Source: Afipia sp. Root123D2 (GTDB lineage Bacteria; Pseudomonadota; Alphaproteobacteria; Rhizobiales; Xanthobacteraceae). Taken from it: a stretch of 64,000 bases of DNA. A model generated the notes under the pieces. That model ran no database searches. It had not been told where the DNA came from and saw nothing but the letters and a program-made list of their open reading frames with translations. Of the stretch, positions 37,516-47,137 are shown piece by piece. How positions within the stretch are numbered: position 1 is the first letter of the stretch; every line of letters begins with the position of its first letter. Both the position numbers and the translations under genes were made by a program. The stretch lies in contig NZ_LMDP01000001.1 of NCBI RefSeq assembly GCF_001425835.1, positions 1,055,476 through 1,119,475 on the forward strand. The letters are read 5' to 3'.

Positions 37516-38375
37516 GCAGCGAGACGACAATCACGAAACCTCCGGTGGTCAAATCCCTTGATGTGACTCCAACGGAGCCCGATGTTCGGACTCTGGCGGA
37601 GTCAGCAGCCGTTGCGGAAGGTTCTGTTGTGTCCGCAGAACCGAAAGCCAAAAAGGCCGTTCGCCGGCCGAGCGCGAAGGCCATCGGCAAGGCGATTGAG
37701 CAACGGATCGGTCATACATTCGCCGATCCATCGTTGCTGGCGACCGCATTCACCCATGTGTCGGCGCTGAAATCGTCGCGCAACCGCGCCGACAGCTATC
37801 AGCGTCTCGAATTTCTCGGCGATCACGTGCTCGGCCTGATCGTGTCCGACATGCTGTATCGCGCGTTTCCGAAAGCGGACGAGGGCGAACTTTCCAAGCG
37901 CCTCGCCAATCTGGTGCGCAAGGAAGCTTGTGCCGATGTCGCAAAGTCGCTCGGCTTCAACGAAGGCATCAAGCTCGGCACCGTCGGTGCTGGCGCCGGT
38001 GCGCGCTTGAGGAATTCGGTGCTCGGCGACATTTGCGAAGCGGTGATCGGCGCGGTGTTTCTCGATGGTGGCTATGCGGCCGCGGCGCAATTCGTCGAAC
38101 GTAACTGGACCGAGCGGATGCATAAGCCGATCAGGCCGCTGCGCGATCCCAAGACGGTGTTGCAGGAGTGGGCGCAGGGCAAGGGATTGCCGACGCCGGT
38201 CTATCGCGAGGTCGAGCGCACCGGCCCGCATCACGATCCACAATTCCGCGTCGCCGTCGAACTGCCCGGCCTGACCCCGGCCGAGGGTGTCGGCGGCAGC
38301 AAGCGCGCGGCGGAAAAGCTGGCGGCATCGGCGCTGCTCGCTCGCGAAGGCGTATCTGGCGGCAAAGATGGTTGA
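37512..38375 (+). CDS. rnc: Ribonuclease III
   Basis: A 287-residue double-strand-specific RNase that processes rRNA and regulatory RNAs. The catalytic signature YQRLEFLGDHVLGLIVSDML and the later LGDICEAVIGAVFLDGG supply the acidic residues. A C-terminal dsRNA-binding domain (PKTVLQEWAQGKGLPTPVYR ... AEGVGGSKRAAEKLAASAL) follows. The N-terminus carries about 55 extra low-complexity residues rich in Ser, Ala, Pro and Lys, longer than E. coli RNase III. It overlaps lepB by 4 and era by 8 bases. Confidence 0.97.
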   Translation: MSSETTITKPPVVKSLDVTPTEPDVRTLAESAAVAEGSVVSAEPKAKKAVRRPSAKAIGKAIEQRIGHTFADPSLLATAFTHVSALKSSRNRADSYQRLEFLGDHVLGLIVSDMLYRAFPKADEGELSKRLANLVRKEACADVAKSLGFNEGIKLGTVGAGAGARLRNSVLGDICEAVIGAVFLDGGYAAAAQFVERNWTERMHKPIRPLRDPKTVLQEWAQGKGLPTPVYREVERTGPHHDPQFRVAVELPGLTPAEGVGGSKRAAEKLAASALLAREGVSGGKDG

Positions 38376-39291
38376 AGATTCTCCGAAGGATGCCGCACCG
38401 ACCCGTTGCGGATTTGTCGCGCTGATCGGCGCACCGAATGTCGGCAAGTCCACTCTCGTCAACGCGCTGGTCGGCTCGAAGGTCACCATCGTGTCGCGCA
38501 AGGTGCAGACGACGCGCGCGCTGATCCGCGGTATCGTGATCGAGGACAATGCGCAGATCGTGCTGGTCGATACGCCCGGCATCTTCTCGCCCAAGCGCAG
38601 GCTTGACCGCGCGATGGTCTCGACCGCGTGGAGCGGGGCGCATGACGCCGATCTCGTGTGCGTGCTGATCGACGCGCGTCAGGGCATCGACGAGGAGGCG
38701 GACGCCATTTTCACCAGGCTCGCCACCGTCAAACATCCGAAGTTCTTGGTGCTGAACAAGATCGATCTGGTGCCGCGTGAACAATTGCTGGCGCTGGCGG
38801 CAGGCGCCAACGAGCGGCTTGAATTCGAGAACACCTTCATGGTGTCTGCGTTATCCGGCGACGGCGTCAATGATTTGCGCTTTGCTCTGGCGCAGGCGAT
38901 GCCGGAAGGACCGTTCCACTATCCCGAAGACCAGATGTCGGATGCGCCGCTGCGTCATCTCGCGGCCGAGATCACGCGCGAGAAGATCTATCGCCATCTC
39001 CATCAGGAGTTGCCGTATCAGTCGACGGTCGAGACCGACAGCTGGACCGAGCGCAAGGACCAGTCGGTTCGCATCGAGCAGACGATTTTCGTCGAGCGCG
39101 ACAGCCAGCGTAAAATCGTGCTCGGCAAGGGTGGCGCCACGATCAAGGCGATCGGCGCGGACTCGCGCAAGGAGATCGCCGAGATCGTTGGCCACCCGGT
39201 TCACCTGTTTTTGTTCGTGAAGGTGCGTGAAGGCTGGGGCGACGACCCCGAGCGCTATCGCGAAATGGGGCTGGAGTTCCCCAAGGAATGA
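38368..39291 (+). CDS. era: GTPase Era
   Basis: A 307-residue essential GTPase that binds the 3' end of 16S rRNA during 30S assembly. The G1 motif GAPNVGKST, the switch region, G3 DTPG, and G4 NKID are all present, followed by a KH domain with the GKGGATIKAIG loop. It starts eight bases before the rnc stop; rnc and era products both act on ribosomal RNA. A four-base overlap with the next membrane-protein gene follows. Confidence 0.98.
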   Translation: MVEDSPKDAAPTRCGFVALIGAPNVGKSTLVNALVGSKVTIVSRKVQTTRALIRGIVIEDNAQIVLVDTPGIFSPKRRLDRAMVSTAWSGAHDADLVCVLIDARQGIDEEADAIFTRLATVKHPKFLVLNKIDLVPREQLLALAAGANERLEFENTFMVSALSGDGVNDLRFALAQAMPEGPFHYPEDQMSDAPLRHLAAEITREKIYRHLHQELPYQSTVETDSWTERKDQSVRIEQTIFVERDSQRKIVLGKGGATIKAIGADSRKEIAEIVGHPVHLFLFVKVREGWGDDPERYREMGLEFPKE

Positions 39292-39692
39292 ATGGCGCTG
39301 ACATGACCGTTCCAGGAAACATCCTGCGTTTTGAGGCGCTGCTGTATGCGTCGCTGCTGCTCGATACCCTGTCGGTCCCGTTTCGCGACGATACTTTTGC
39401 TGCCATTGACAGCGATATGATGGGCGCCGCCAAGTTGGTGACTGCGGCGTTTATTGTGTTGTTCGCGTTTCTGATCTGGCTGGCTGCACGGCAGCGGCGG
39501 AACTGGGCGCGCTGGATATTGTGCGTCTTGTTCGGGTTTTCGGTGGTGACGCTGATCCAGATGTTCGGTGAGGACGGGCTGGGGTTCGGAACTGCTGTCG
39601 ATACCCTGTCGACGGTGCTGACTGCGGCTGGGCTGTATTTTTCCTTTACCGGCGATGCGGTGGGCTGGTTCGATCCGGCCCGCCGCACCTAG
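39288..39692 (+). CDS. Unknown four-helix membrane protein between era and recO
   Basis: A 134-residue protein with about four hydrophobic segments: LRFEALLYASLLLDTL, GAAKLVTAAFIVLFAFLIWL, WARWILCVLFGFSVVTLIQM and AVDTLSTVLTAAGLYFSF. An acidic stretch (FRDDTFAAIDSDMM) links the first two. Its start overlaps the era stop by four bases, and recO follows 51 bases later, so it is part of the cluster. I do not recognise a named family. The tight coupling to era is the only functional hint; it may just use the operon's expression. Confidence 0.75.
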   Translation: MNGADMTVPGNILRFEALLYASLLLDTLSVPFRDDTFAAIDSDMMGAAKLVTAAFIVLFAFLIWLAARQRRNWARWILCVLFGFSVVTLIQMFGEDGLGFGTAVDTLSTVLTAAGLYFSFTGDAVGWFDPARRT

Positions 39693-39743
39693 CTGCCGCA
39701 GTGTCTGCTGCGAACACCCGTGGAATCCTGTAAGTTCTGATCC

Positions 39744-40493
39744 ATGGAATGGACCGACGAAGGCATCGTCCTGGGCGTGCGGCGGCATGGCGAAACCAGC
39801 GCGATCGTCGAGTTGCTGACGCGCTCGCACGGCCGTCACTTGGGCCTGGTGCGGGGTGGCGCGGGTTCGCGGATGCGGCCGCTGTTGCAGCCCGGCAATT
39901 CGGTGAGCGCAGCATGGCGCGCGCGGCTCGACGAGCATCTCGGATATTATCTGCTCGAGGGCACCCGGCTGCGGGCCGCGACCATGTTTGCATCCCCCCA
40001 TGCGGCCTATGGCATCACGCATCTGGCCTCGCTGGCGCGGCTTTTGCCGGAGCGCGACCCGCATGAGGACATCTATGAATTGCTCGAGGGTATCCTCAAC
40101 CACTTCGACGATTCAGGCGAGGCGGCGGTGCAGCTCGTCAGGTTCGAACTGGCGATGCTCACCGAGCTCGGTTTCGGACTCGATCTTTCGGCCTGCGCGT
40201 CGACCGGCGCGACCGGTGATTTGATCTACGTGTCGCCGAAATCCGGCAACGCAGTGTCGCGCACGGCCGGTGAACCATGGCGGGACAAGCTGCTGCGGCT
40301 GCCGCCGTTTCTGCGCGAGGACGGCGGGGGGGGCAACGGCTGGACGCTCGACGATCTGCATGACGGCTTCCGGCTGACCGGGCTGTTTCTGCTGCGCAAC
40401 GTGCTGGAGCCGCGCGGGCAGGGCCATTCCGATGCGCGGGACGGTTTCATCGCGGCGGTGACCCGGCCGCGCGCAAAAGCGATCATGACATGA
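39744..40493 (+). CDS. recO: DNA repair protein RecO
   Basis: A 249-residue RecO, which with RecF and RecR loads RecA at single-stranded gaps. The N-terminal OB-fold ([20 protein letters not shown]) and [13 protein letters not shown] are typical, followed by the helical domain and a zinc-less middle region; the cysteines of the Deinococcus type are mostly absent. It is the last gene of the lepB-rnc-era-recO group and ends just before a bidirectional terminator. Confidence 0.96.
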   Translation: MEWTDEGIVLGVRRHGETSAIVELLTRSHGRHLGLVRGGAGSRMRPLLQPGNSVSAAWRARLDEHLGYYLLEGTRLRAATMFASPHAAYGITHLASLARLLPERDPHEDIYELLEGILNHFDDSGEAAVQLVRFELAMLTELGFGLDLSACASTGATGDLIYVSPKSGNAVSRTAGEPWRDKLLRLPPFLREDGGGGNGWTLDDLHDGFRLTGLFLLRNVLEPRGQGHSDARDGFIAAVTRPRAKAIMT

Positions 40494-40512
40494 CGCGCCG
40501 GTTGCGGATTAA

Positions 40513-40541
40513 AAAAGGGACCGGAAAATCCGGTCCCTTTT
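40513..40541. terminator. Bidirectional terminator between recO and convergent gene
   Basis: Perfect 12-bp stem AAAAGGGACCGG-AAAAT-CCGGTCCCTTTT, with an A-run on one side and a T-run on the other. It can serve both the plus-strand recO and the minus-strand YP-rich gene. Confidence 0.95.
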
Positions 40542-40567
40542 GCGATTTATGATTGGCTGCGCGCAGG

Positions 40568-40858
40568 TCACCAGCGGCGATAGTGGCCGCGGCGTCCGTA
40601 GTAGTAAGGACGCGGTGCATAGTAAGGACGCGGAGCATAATACGGGCCGGGCGCGTAATAACGCGGACCGGTGCGGTAGCAGCTGCGGACCCAGGCAAAA
40701 CCGTTCCAGACCCGGCTGCAGACCAGGCGAACCTGCTCGGTCTGCGCGGGAGCGGTGACAGCGCCCGGCAATGTCATCGCCTCGGCACGGCTGCCGATGA
40801 GCGACCCGGCGCCGATCAGCGCCACGGCGGCGACCGCCGCGAAAATCAAACGACGCAT
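40568..40858 (-). CDS. Secreted Tyr/Pro-rich repeat protein (96 aa)
   Basis: A 96-residue exported protein. The signal peptide (MRRLIFAAVAAVALIGAGSL then IGSRAEA) is followed by a short domain with a likely disulfide pair (VCSRVWNGFAWVRSCYRT). The C-terminal repeat tail YYAPGP-YYAPRP-YYAPRP ends in GRRGHYRRW. The tail is basic and tyrosine-rich, suggesting binding to the envelope or peroxidase-type crosslinking, but this is speculation. Small secreted proteins of this style are common in Bradyrhizobium relatives; none is characterised to my knowledge. Confidence 0.75.
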   Translation of the reverse strand: MRRLIFAAVAAVALIGAGSLIGSRAEAMTLPGAVTAPAQTEQVRLVCSRVWNGFAWVRSCYRTGPRYYAPGPYYAPRPYYAPRPYYYGRRGHYRRW

Positions 40859-41111
40859 TATATGTTTCCTCCTGGCCCACTCAAAGAAGCCCTCCGGCGG
40901 GGTGCCGGCCGATGCTTCATCATAAAATACCGCGTTTTAGCCGAATTCCAACGGCCAACCGGCAACAGTTCCGACTATCGGGAGGATTGCGGACAAGTCA
41001 TGGCGGCGGCGCTACCAAGGCCCGCTTTTCTGCTCTTCCTGCCCATTGCACGCCCGGAAAGGCGCCGATTCCTGCCTTGTTCATCGACCGGACAGGAGTT
41101 AACCCCTCCCC

Positions 41112-43367
41112 ATGGGCAAAAGACTGATTCCCCCGCAGCCGATGGACATCCAAGAGGTCGCGCTGCGCGAGGCGCTCGAGGAGCGCTATCTCGCTTATGC
41201 GCTCTCGACCATCATGCACCGGGCGTTGCCGGATGCGCGCGACGGCCTGAAGCCGGTCCATCGCCGTATCCTGTACGGGATGCGGTTGCTGCGGCTCGAC
41301 CCGGGTACTCCGTTCAAGAAGTCCGCCAAGATCGTCGGCGACGTGATGGGCTCGTTCCATCCCCATGGCGACCAGTCGATCTACGACGCGCTGGTGCGCC
41401 TCGCGCAGGATTTCGCTTCGCGGTATCCGCTGATCGACGGGCAGGGCAATTTCGGCAACATCGACGGAGATAACCCGGCCGCTTACCGCTACACCGAAGC
41501 GCGCATGACCGAGGTCGCGCGGCTGCTGCTCGAAGGCATCGACGAGGACGCGGTCGAATTCCGCGCCAACTACGACGGCCAGACGAAAGAGCCGGTGGTT
41601 CTTCCGGGCGCGTTTCCGAATCTTCTGGCCAACGGCGCGCAGGGCATCGCGGTCGGCATGGCTACCGCGATCCCGCCGCACAATGCCGCTGAGCTGTGCG
41701 ACGCCGCGCTGCATTTGATCGACAAACCGGCGACGAAGACGCGCGGCCTGCTGCGCTACGTCAAGGGTCCGGATTTTCCGACCGGCGGCATCGTCGTCGA
41801 CTCCCAGGATGCGATCGCCGAGTCTTACACCACCGGCCGCGGCGCGTTTCGCGTTCGCGCCAAGTGGCATCAGGAAGAGGGCGCGCGCGGCACCTGGAAT
41901 ATCGTCGTCACCGAAATTCCGTGGCTGGTGCAGAAATCGCGCCTGATCGAACGCATCGCCGAACTGCTCAACGAGAAGAAGCTGCTGCTGGTCGGTGACA
42001 TTCGCGACGAGTCGGCGGAAGACGTGCGCATCGTCATCGAGCCGAAGTCGCGCAACGTCGATCCAGAAGTGCTGATGGAGACGCTGTTCAAGCAGACTGA
42101 GCTTGAAAGCCGTATCTCGCTCAATCTCAACGTGCTGGTGAAGGGCCGCATCCCCAAGGTGCTTGGCCTTGCGGAATGTTTGCGCGAATGGCTCGATCAT
42201 CTGCGCGACGTGCTGCTGCGCCGCGCCAATTACCGCAAGGTCCAGATCGAGAACCGTCTCGAAGTGCTGGGCGGCTATCTGATCGCCTATCTGAACCTCG
42301 ATAAGGTCATCAAGATCATCCGCACCGAGGATGAGCCGAAGCCGGTGTTGATCAGGACCTTCAAGCTCACCGACGTGCAGGCCGACGCGATCCTCAACAT
42401 GCGCCTGCGCAGCTTGCGCAAGCTCGAGGAAATGGAAATCCGCGGCGAGGACAAGAATCTGCGCGCCGAGCTGAAAAGCCTCAAGGCGGTGATCGCTTCC
42501 GAGGACGAGCAGTGGAAGAAGGTCGGCGAGGGCATCAGGAAGGTGCGCGATACCTTCGGGCCGAAGACGCCGCTCGGCAAGCGCCGCACCCAGTTTGCAG
42601 ACGCGCCGGAGCACGATCTCGCCGCCATCGAGGAAGCGCTGGTCGAGCGTGAGCCGATCACGGTCGTGGTGTCCGACAAGGGCTGGGTCCGCACGCTGAA
42701 AGGCCACGTCGAGGATCTGTCAAACCTGTCGTTCAAGACCGACGACAGTCTCGGCTACGCGTTCTTCGCCGAAAGCACTTCGAAGCTGATGCTGTTCGCC
42801 ACCAACGGGCGTTTCTATACGCTCGATGCGCAGAAGCTGCCGGGCGGACGCGGCCATGGCGATCCGATCCGCATGTTCATCGACATGGAGGGCGACGCCA
42901 ACATCGTGTCGCTGTTCGTCAATACCGGAGGCCGCAAGTTCCTTGTGGCGAGCCATGACGGGCAGGGGTTTGTCGTCAACGAGGATGATTGCGTCGCCAA
43001 TACCCGCAAGGGCAAGCAGGTGCTGAATGTCACCTCGCCGAATGAAGCGGCGGCCTTGACCGAGGTTGCCGGCGACACCGTTGCCGTGATCGGCGAAAAC
43101 CGCAAGATGCTGGTATTCCCGCTCGATCAGGTGCCGGAAATGGCGCGGGGCCGCGGCGTGCGGCTGCAACGCTACAAGAACGGCGGCCTGTCGGACGTGA
43201 TCACCTTTGTCGCCAAGGACGGCCTGACCTGGCGGGATTCGGCGGGACGCGAGTTCAGCGCAAGTTGGAAAGAATTGACCGAGTGGCGCGGCAACCGTGC
43301 CGATGCCGGCCGCTTGCCGCCGCGTGGCTTCCCGACGTCGAACAAGTTCGGCAAGAAGATCGGGTGA
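41112..43367 (+). CDS. parC: DNA topoisomerase IV subunit A
   Basis: A 751-residue type IIA topoisomerase A subunit that decatenates daughter chromosomes with ParE. The catalytic Y127 lies in AYRYTEARM. The quinolone-determining region reads [15 protein letters not shown], so the E. coli Ser80 position is glutamine and Glu84 is aspartate. The tower and coiled-coil domain ends near 490, followed by a C-terminal beta-pinwheel ([47 protein letters not shown]) lacking the GyrA box, which distinguishes it from GyrA. It stands alone; trmO follows. Confidence 0.96.
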   Translation: MGKRLIPPQPMDIQEVALREALEERYLAYALSTIMHRALPDARDGLKPVHRRILYGMRLLRLDPGTPFKKSAKIVGDVMGSFHPHGDQSIYDALVRLAQDFASRYPLIDGQGNFGNIDGDNPAAYRYTEARMTEVARLLLEGIDEDAVEFRANYDGQTKEPVVLPGAFPNLLANGAQGIAVGMATAIPPHNAAELCDAALHLIDKPATKTRGLLRYVKGPDFPTGGIVVDSQDAIAESYTTGRGAFRVRAKWHQEEGARGTWNIVVTEIPWLVQKSRLIERIAELLNEKKLLLVGDIRDESAEDVRIVIEPKSRNVDPEVLMETLFKQTELESRISLNLNVLVKGRIPKVLGLAECLREWLDHLRDVLLRRANYRKVQIENRLEVLGGYLIAYLNLDKVIKIIRTEDEPKPVLIRTFKLTDVQADAILNMRLRSLRKLEEMEIRGEDKNLRAELKSLKAVIASEDEQWKKVGEGIRKVRDTFGPKTPLGKRRTQFADAPEHDLAAIEEALVEREPITVVVSDKGWVRTLKGHVEDLSNLSFKTDDSLGYAFFAESTSKLMLFATNGRFYTLDAQKLPGGRGHGDPIRMFIDMEGDANIVSLFVNTGGRKFLVASHDGQGFVVNEDDCVANTRKGKQVLNVTSPNEAAALTEVAGDTVAVIGENRKMLVFPLDQVPEMARGRGVRLQRYKNGGLSDVITFVAKDGLTWRDSAGREFSASWKELTEWRGNRADAGRLPPRGFPTSNKFGKKIG

Positions 43368-43421
43368 CGGTCCGCGTTCCTCACAGTACGCTGTGCGCGT
43401 CTGCTTGAAGGAATGCGTGAC

Positions 43422-43934
43422 ATGGTTCGTTACAACGAAATCCGCGAGGGCGAAGTGGCGGTGACGCCACCGCCGGCGACCGACGCCGGACTGGTGTTCA
43501 TCGGACGCATCCACACGCCATGGAGCGATCGGATGAAAACGCCACGGCAGGGCCGGCACGACGGGCCGGTGTGCCGGATCGAGATTTTCGATCCATGGGT
43601 GCCGGCGCTGAAGGGCATCGAGCGATTCACGCAAGTCGAGGTGCTGTACTGGCTGCATGAGTCGCGGCGCGACCTCGTGCTGCAAAGCCCGGCCAGCGAC
43701 ACGAATCTGCACGGAACCTTTTCGCTGCGCTCGCCGGTGCGGCCCAATCCGATCGGGACGTCGGTTGCCAAATTCATCGGGGTCGAAGGCAACACCGTGC
43801 TGGTGCGCGGCCTCGATTGCCTCGATGGCACGCCGCTGATCGACCTCAAGCCCGACCGTTGCCAGTTCACTCCGGTCGCGCCTCCGCAATCCGGAGATTT
43901 CGAAACGGAGGGCGGGGGAAGTTCATCCGTGTGA
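43422..43934 (+). CDS. trmO: tRNA t6A37 methyltransferase TrmO
   Basis: A 170-residue beta-barrel SAM-dependent enzyme of the TsaA/VirR/TrmO family that N6-methylates threonylcarbamoyl-adenosine 37 in t[21 protein letters not shown] opens the fold, with [20 protein letters not shown] and [18 protein letters not shown] as the hallmark motifs. GAAGGA at 43407-43412 is correctly spaced for the ATG at 43422 but directly abuts an upstream ATG (43413), so I choose 43422. The C-terminal glycine/serine-rich tail is disordered. Confidence 0.92.
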   Translation: MVRYNEIREGEVAVTPPPATDAGLVFIGRIHTPWSDRMKTPRQGRHDGPVCRIEIFDPWVPALKGIERFTQVEVLYWLHESRRDLVLQSPASDTNLHGTFSLRSPVRPNPIGTSVAKFIGVEGNTVLVRGLDCLDGTPLIDLKPDRCQFTPVAPPQSGDFETEGGGSSSV

Positions 43935-43955
43935 GGCTGCGGTCGTCGCTCGTTG

Positions 43956-44357
43956 TCAGCCGGTCACCGCGATAGCCTCGATCTCGACGAGCCATCCCGG
44001 CATCGCAAGGGCGGCCACGCCGACGAGAGTGCTCGCTGGCGGTGTCATGTTCGCGAAGAAAGGTGCTCGCGCTTTCCCGACGATCATCCGGTGTTCGGGC
44101 TGATAGTTCACCACGTAGGTCGTGATCTTGACCACATCGTTGAAGCTCGCACCGGCCGCGGCGAGTGCCCGTCCGACGTTGTGCATCACCTGGGTCGTCT
44201 GTGCGGCGAGGTCGCCGTCGCCGACCAGCGCGCCGTGCTCATCAATCGCAACCTGGCCCGCCGTGTAGATCGTGCGCGCTCCCGACGCCACGACGACGTG
44301 CGAGTAAGCCGGATTCTGCAGAAGCCCGGCTGGATGCGGGTGTTCCAGTTTTCCCAT
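43956..44357 (-). CDS. RidA-family protein lacking the catalytic arginine
   Basis: A 133-residue YjgF/YER057c/UK114 protein, normally a trimer. [13 protein letters not shown] and [10 protein letters not shown] match the family, as does the C-terminal LVEIEAIAV. The position equivalent to E. coli Arg105, needed for enamine/imine deaminase activity (PARSC), reads P107-A108-S109-T110, so the arginine is replaced by alanine. That places it with the Rid subfamilies not expected to deaminate imines. It diverges from mntH across a 140-base region with a perfect dyad. Confidence 0.88.
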   Translation of the reverse strand: MGKLEHPHPAGLLQNPAYSHVVVASGARTIYTAGQVAIDEHGALVGDGDLAAQTTQVMHNVGRALAAAGASFNDVVKITTYVVNYQPEHRMIVGKARAPFFANMTPPASTLVGVAALAMPGWLVEIEAIAVTG

Positions 44358-44450
44358 TGTCGGATTCCTTTGGTTCGCCGGTTGAACGTACAGGACGAAG
44401 CCGGTCTTTCAACGGGCGGCCCCCGGCGGGGTAGCGCGGCTGATATCCGC

Positions 44451-44471
44451 TGTTGCAAATCACTTGCAACA
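44451..44471. promoter_or_regulatory. Perfect dyad upstream of mntH, candidate metal-regulator operator
   Basis: TGTTGCAA-ATCAC-TTGCAACA, perfect 8-base arms with a 5-base centre, 27 bases before the mntH start. The TTGCAA half-sites resemble the TGCAA/TTGCA dyads reported for Mur (Fur-family) manganese regulation of mntH and sit genes in rhizobia. The location, overlapping the likely core promoter, fits repression. Assignment to Mur is inference. Confidence 0.6.
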
Positions 44472-44498
44472 AGAGGCGGCAGCTGGCATATTGAGCGC

Positions 44499-45890
44499 AT
44501 GGATTTCTCCCCGACCGGAATTCCGCCCCGCCGGAACCACTCAACCGTTGCGCAACCGACCGCAGAGGCCCTCCCGGGCGGCTGGCGTTCGGCACGGGGC
44601 GAACCGTCGCTAGCCGACATGTTCGGGTCGATCCGCGTCGCCCGGACCGGGTCGTTCTGGCGCAAACTGGCGGCATTCCTCGGCCCCGGCTACCTGGTCG
44701 CGGTCGGCTATATGGACCCCGGCAACTGGGCGACCTCGCTGGCCGGCGGCTCGAAGTTTGGCTACGCACTGCTCGCCGTTGCGCTGATCTCCAACATCAT
44801 GGCGATCATCCTGCAGGCGCTATGCGCGCGGCTCGGCGTCGGCTCCGGGCGCGATCTGGCGCAGGCCTGCCGTGATGCCTATCCGAAGTGGGTGTCGTGG
44901 CCGCTGTGGCTGCTGGCCGAAATCGCCATCAGCGCCACCGACCTTGCCGAAATCATCGGCACCGCCATCGGCCTCAATCTGCTGTTCGGGATTCCGCTCG
45001 AGATCGGCGTGCTGATCACCGCGCTCGATGTTTTTCTCATTCTCGCATTGCAGGTGCTCGGCTTCCGCTGGATCGAAGCTTTCGTGGTCGCGCTGCTCGG
45101 CGTCATTGCGGCGTGCTTCGCGACCCAGATCGCGATGGCCGATCCGGATTGGGGCGCGGTGATCCGCGGATTCGCGCCCACCACCGAAATCGTCGCCAAT
45201 CGCGACATGCTCTATCTCGCGCTTGGCATTCTCGGCGCGACGGTGATGCCGCATAACCTCTATCTGCACTCTGGTCTGGTGCAGACCCGTGGCTACGGCC
45301 ACAGCGAAGGCGAAAAGCGCGAGGCGATCAAGTTCGCCACCATCGATTCCACCATCGCGCTGTGCCTGGCGCTGCTGATCAATGCCTCGATTCTGATCCT
45401 CGCGGCGTCGACCTTCCACGCGTCGGGCAATACCGACGTCGCCGAACTCGACAAGGCGCACGCGCTGCTGTCGCCGATGCTGGGTTCGGCCATCGCGCCG
45501 ACTCTGTTCGGTATCGCACTGTTGTGTTGCGGCCTGAATTCGACGGTGACCGCGACGCTGTCCGGCCAGATCGTGATGGAAGGCTTTATCAACATCAAGG
45601 TCGCGCCGTGGCTGCGCCGGTTGATTACCCGCGCCATCGCCATTGTGCCGGCGGCGCTGGTGACGATCTGGTACGGTGAGAGGGGCACGGCGCAGCTGCT
45701 GATCCTCAGTCAGGTGATCCTGAGCCTGCAACTGCCGTTCGCCATTGTGCCGTTGGTGATGTTCACGGCGAGCAAGGCCAAGATGGGGACCTTCATTGCG
45801 CCGCGCTGGCTCACCGCCGCCGCCGGACTGACGGCAGCGATCGTGATTGCGCTGAATGCGAAGCTGGTGGTGGATTTCATCACCGGCTGA
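44499..45890 (+). CDS. mntH: Nramp-family manganese transporter MntH
   Basis: A 463-residue proton-coupled divalent metal importer with eleven or so membrane helices. The metal-binding D73-P74-G75-N76 in TM1 and M250-P251-H252 in TM6 ([12 protein letters not shown]) are intact. The transport signature follows the later loop (GQIVMEGFI). A longer N-terminus (about 45 polar residues) precedes TM1. It is immediately downstream of a perfect dyad that may bind the manganese regulator. In bradyrhizobia MntH is the main manganese importer. Confidence 0.96.
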   Translation: MDFSPTGIPPRRNHSTVAQPTAEALPGGWRSARGEPSLADMFGSIRVARTGSFWRKLAAFLGPGYLVAVGYMDPGNWATSLAGGSKFGYALLAVALISNIMAIILQALCARLGVGSGRDLAQACRDAYPKWVSWPLWLLAEIAISATDLAEIIGTAIGLNLLFGIPLEIGVLITALDVFLILALQVLGFRWIEAFVVALLGVIAACFATQIAMADPDWGAVIRGFAPTTEIVANRDMLYLALGILGATVMPHNLYLHSGLVQTRGYGHSEGEKREAIKFATIDSTIALCLALLINASILILAASTFHASGNTDVAELDKAHALLSPMLGSAIAPTLFGIALLCCGLNSTVTATLSGQIVMEGFINIKVAPWLRRLITRAIAIVPAALVTIWYGERGTAQLLILSQVILSLQLPFAIVPLVMFTASKAKMGTFIAPRWLTAAAGLTAAIVIALNAKLVVDFITG

Positions 45891-45900
45891 TGATCGTGGA

Positions 45901-46218
45901 TCAATCGCCCTTGGCGTTGCGATCGAATTTTTCGCGCGCGTTTTGGATTTCGGGCAGGTTCGTGAACGCCCACTGACCGAGATTCTGTACCGGCTGACGC
46001 AGCGAGCGCCCAAGCTCCGTGAGTTCGTAGTCGACGCGCGGCGGGATGGTTGGAAAGACCGTGCGCGTCACCAGCCCGTCCCGTTCTAGCCCCCGTAGCG
46101 TCAGCGTCAGCGTCCGCTGCGAGATGCCGCCGATCATACGCTTGATCTCGTTGAAGCGGCGCGGGCCGTCACCCAGCAGCATGATGACCAGCACGATACC
46201 GCCATCTTGAAAAATCAA
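45901..46218 (-). pseudogene. 5'-truncated HxlR-family regulator
   Basis: The open frame of 105 codons carries the central and C-terminal part of an HxlR protein: VLVIMLLGDGPRRFNEIKRM, then ISQRTLTLTLRGLERDGLV and the wing PTIPPRVDYELTELGRSL. The first 30-40 residues of the family, including the conserved cysteine and first helix, are absent; MIFQDGGI does not fit. The upstream end runs directly into the bpt stop codon, leaving no room for them. Truncation at a recombination junction is the simplest reading. It could still be translated but is unlikely to be functional. Confidence 0.6.
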
Positions 46219-46991
46219 TCCTGCGGCTCGGGTGCAACCGTGCCGGTGGCGTCGACGCGCAGCCAGCCGCTCGGTGCGAGCCGCTGCTGCGGCAGGAAGC
46301 GGCCCTTGTAGTCCATCTTCTTCGAACCTTCGATCCAGTAGCCGAGATAGACGTAGGGCAATCCCATCCGCCGGGCGCGCGAAATGTGATCGAGGATCAT
46401 GAAGGTGCCGAATGAACGGTCCTGTTCGGCTGGCTCGAAGAACGAATAGACCATCGACAGGCCGTCGCCGAGAATGTCCGTCAGCGCCACGCCGACCAGA
46501 TCGCCGCCGCGGCCGGTGATGCCGGTGTCCGCGTTGCGGCGGCGATATTCGATGATGCGGGTCGGGACGTGGCTGTCCTCGACCATCATCGCATAGTCGA
46601 GCACGGTCATGTCGGCCATGCCGCCATCGCGATGGCGCTCGTCGAGATAGGCGCGGAACACGGAATACTGTTCGGACGAGGGCACCGCGCTGCGCAATTC
46701 GCTGACGATGTCGGCGTTGCGCGCGAGGACCTTGCGGAAGTTGCGCGACGGGCGGAATTCATTGGCGATCACCCGCACCGAGACGCAGGCGCGGCACTGA
46801 TCGCAGGCCGGACGATAGGCGATCGACTGGCTGCGGCGGAAGCCGCCATGGGTCAGCAGGTCGTTGAGATCGGCGGCCTTGTCGCCCACGAGATGCGTGA
46901 AAACCTTGCGCTCTTGCTTGCCCTCCAGATAGGGGCAGGGCGACGGCGCCGTCAGGTAGAATTGCGGCGTATTGCGCGAGTGCTGGGTCAC
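46215..46991 (-). CDS. bpt: Aspartate/glutamate leucyltransferase Bpt
   Basis: A 258-residue N-end-rule transferase that adds leucine to proteins starting with Asp or Glu, marking them for ClpS/Clp[18 protein letters not shown] and [13 protein letters not shown] contain the conserved cysteines. [20 protein letters not shown] and [20 protein letters not shown] are the GNAT-like core motifs. It begins with GTG (46991) and ends in APEPQD directly at the HxlR fragment, overlapping it by four bases. It follows the RDD gene by 146 bases. Confidence 0.95.
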   Translation of the reverse strand: MTQHSRNTPQFYLTAPSPCPYLEGKQERKVFTHLVGDKAADLNDLLTHGGFRRSQSIAYRPACDQCRACVSVRVIANEFRPSRNFRKVLARNADIVSELRSAVPSSEQYSVFRAYLDERHRDGGMADMTVLDYAMMVEDSHVPTRIIEYRRRNADTGITGRGGDLVGVALTDILGDGLSMVYSFFEPAEQDRSFGTFMILDHISRARRMGLPYVYLGYWIEGSKKMDYKGRFLPQQRLAPSGWLRVDATGTVAPEPQD

Positions 46992-47137
46992 GTGTGGCCG
47001 TCAACCTCGTTCAAGTCGGTTCGGGAATGCGCTCCATCGCCTGCCGGGAGCAGATTCGCACTCCCATTCGGAACGCCAGCATCGCGCCGCGCGCGCGGAC
47101 CGTCAACTCGCCAGACAGTCCACGCGGTTCAGGCGGT

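Noticed and set aside
40998-42707. A 569-codon open frame antisense to parC
   Set aside because: Covers the complete topoisomerase gene; low-information composition and no recognisable domain.
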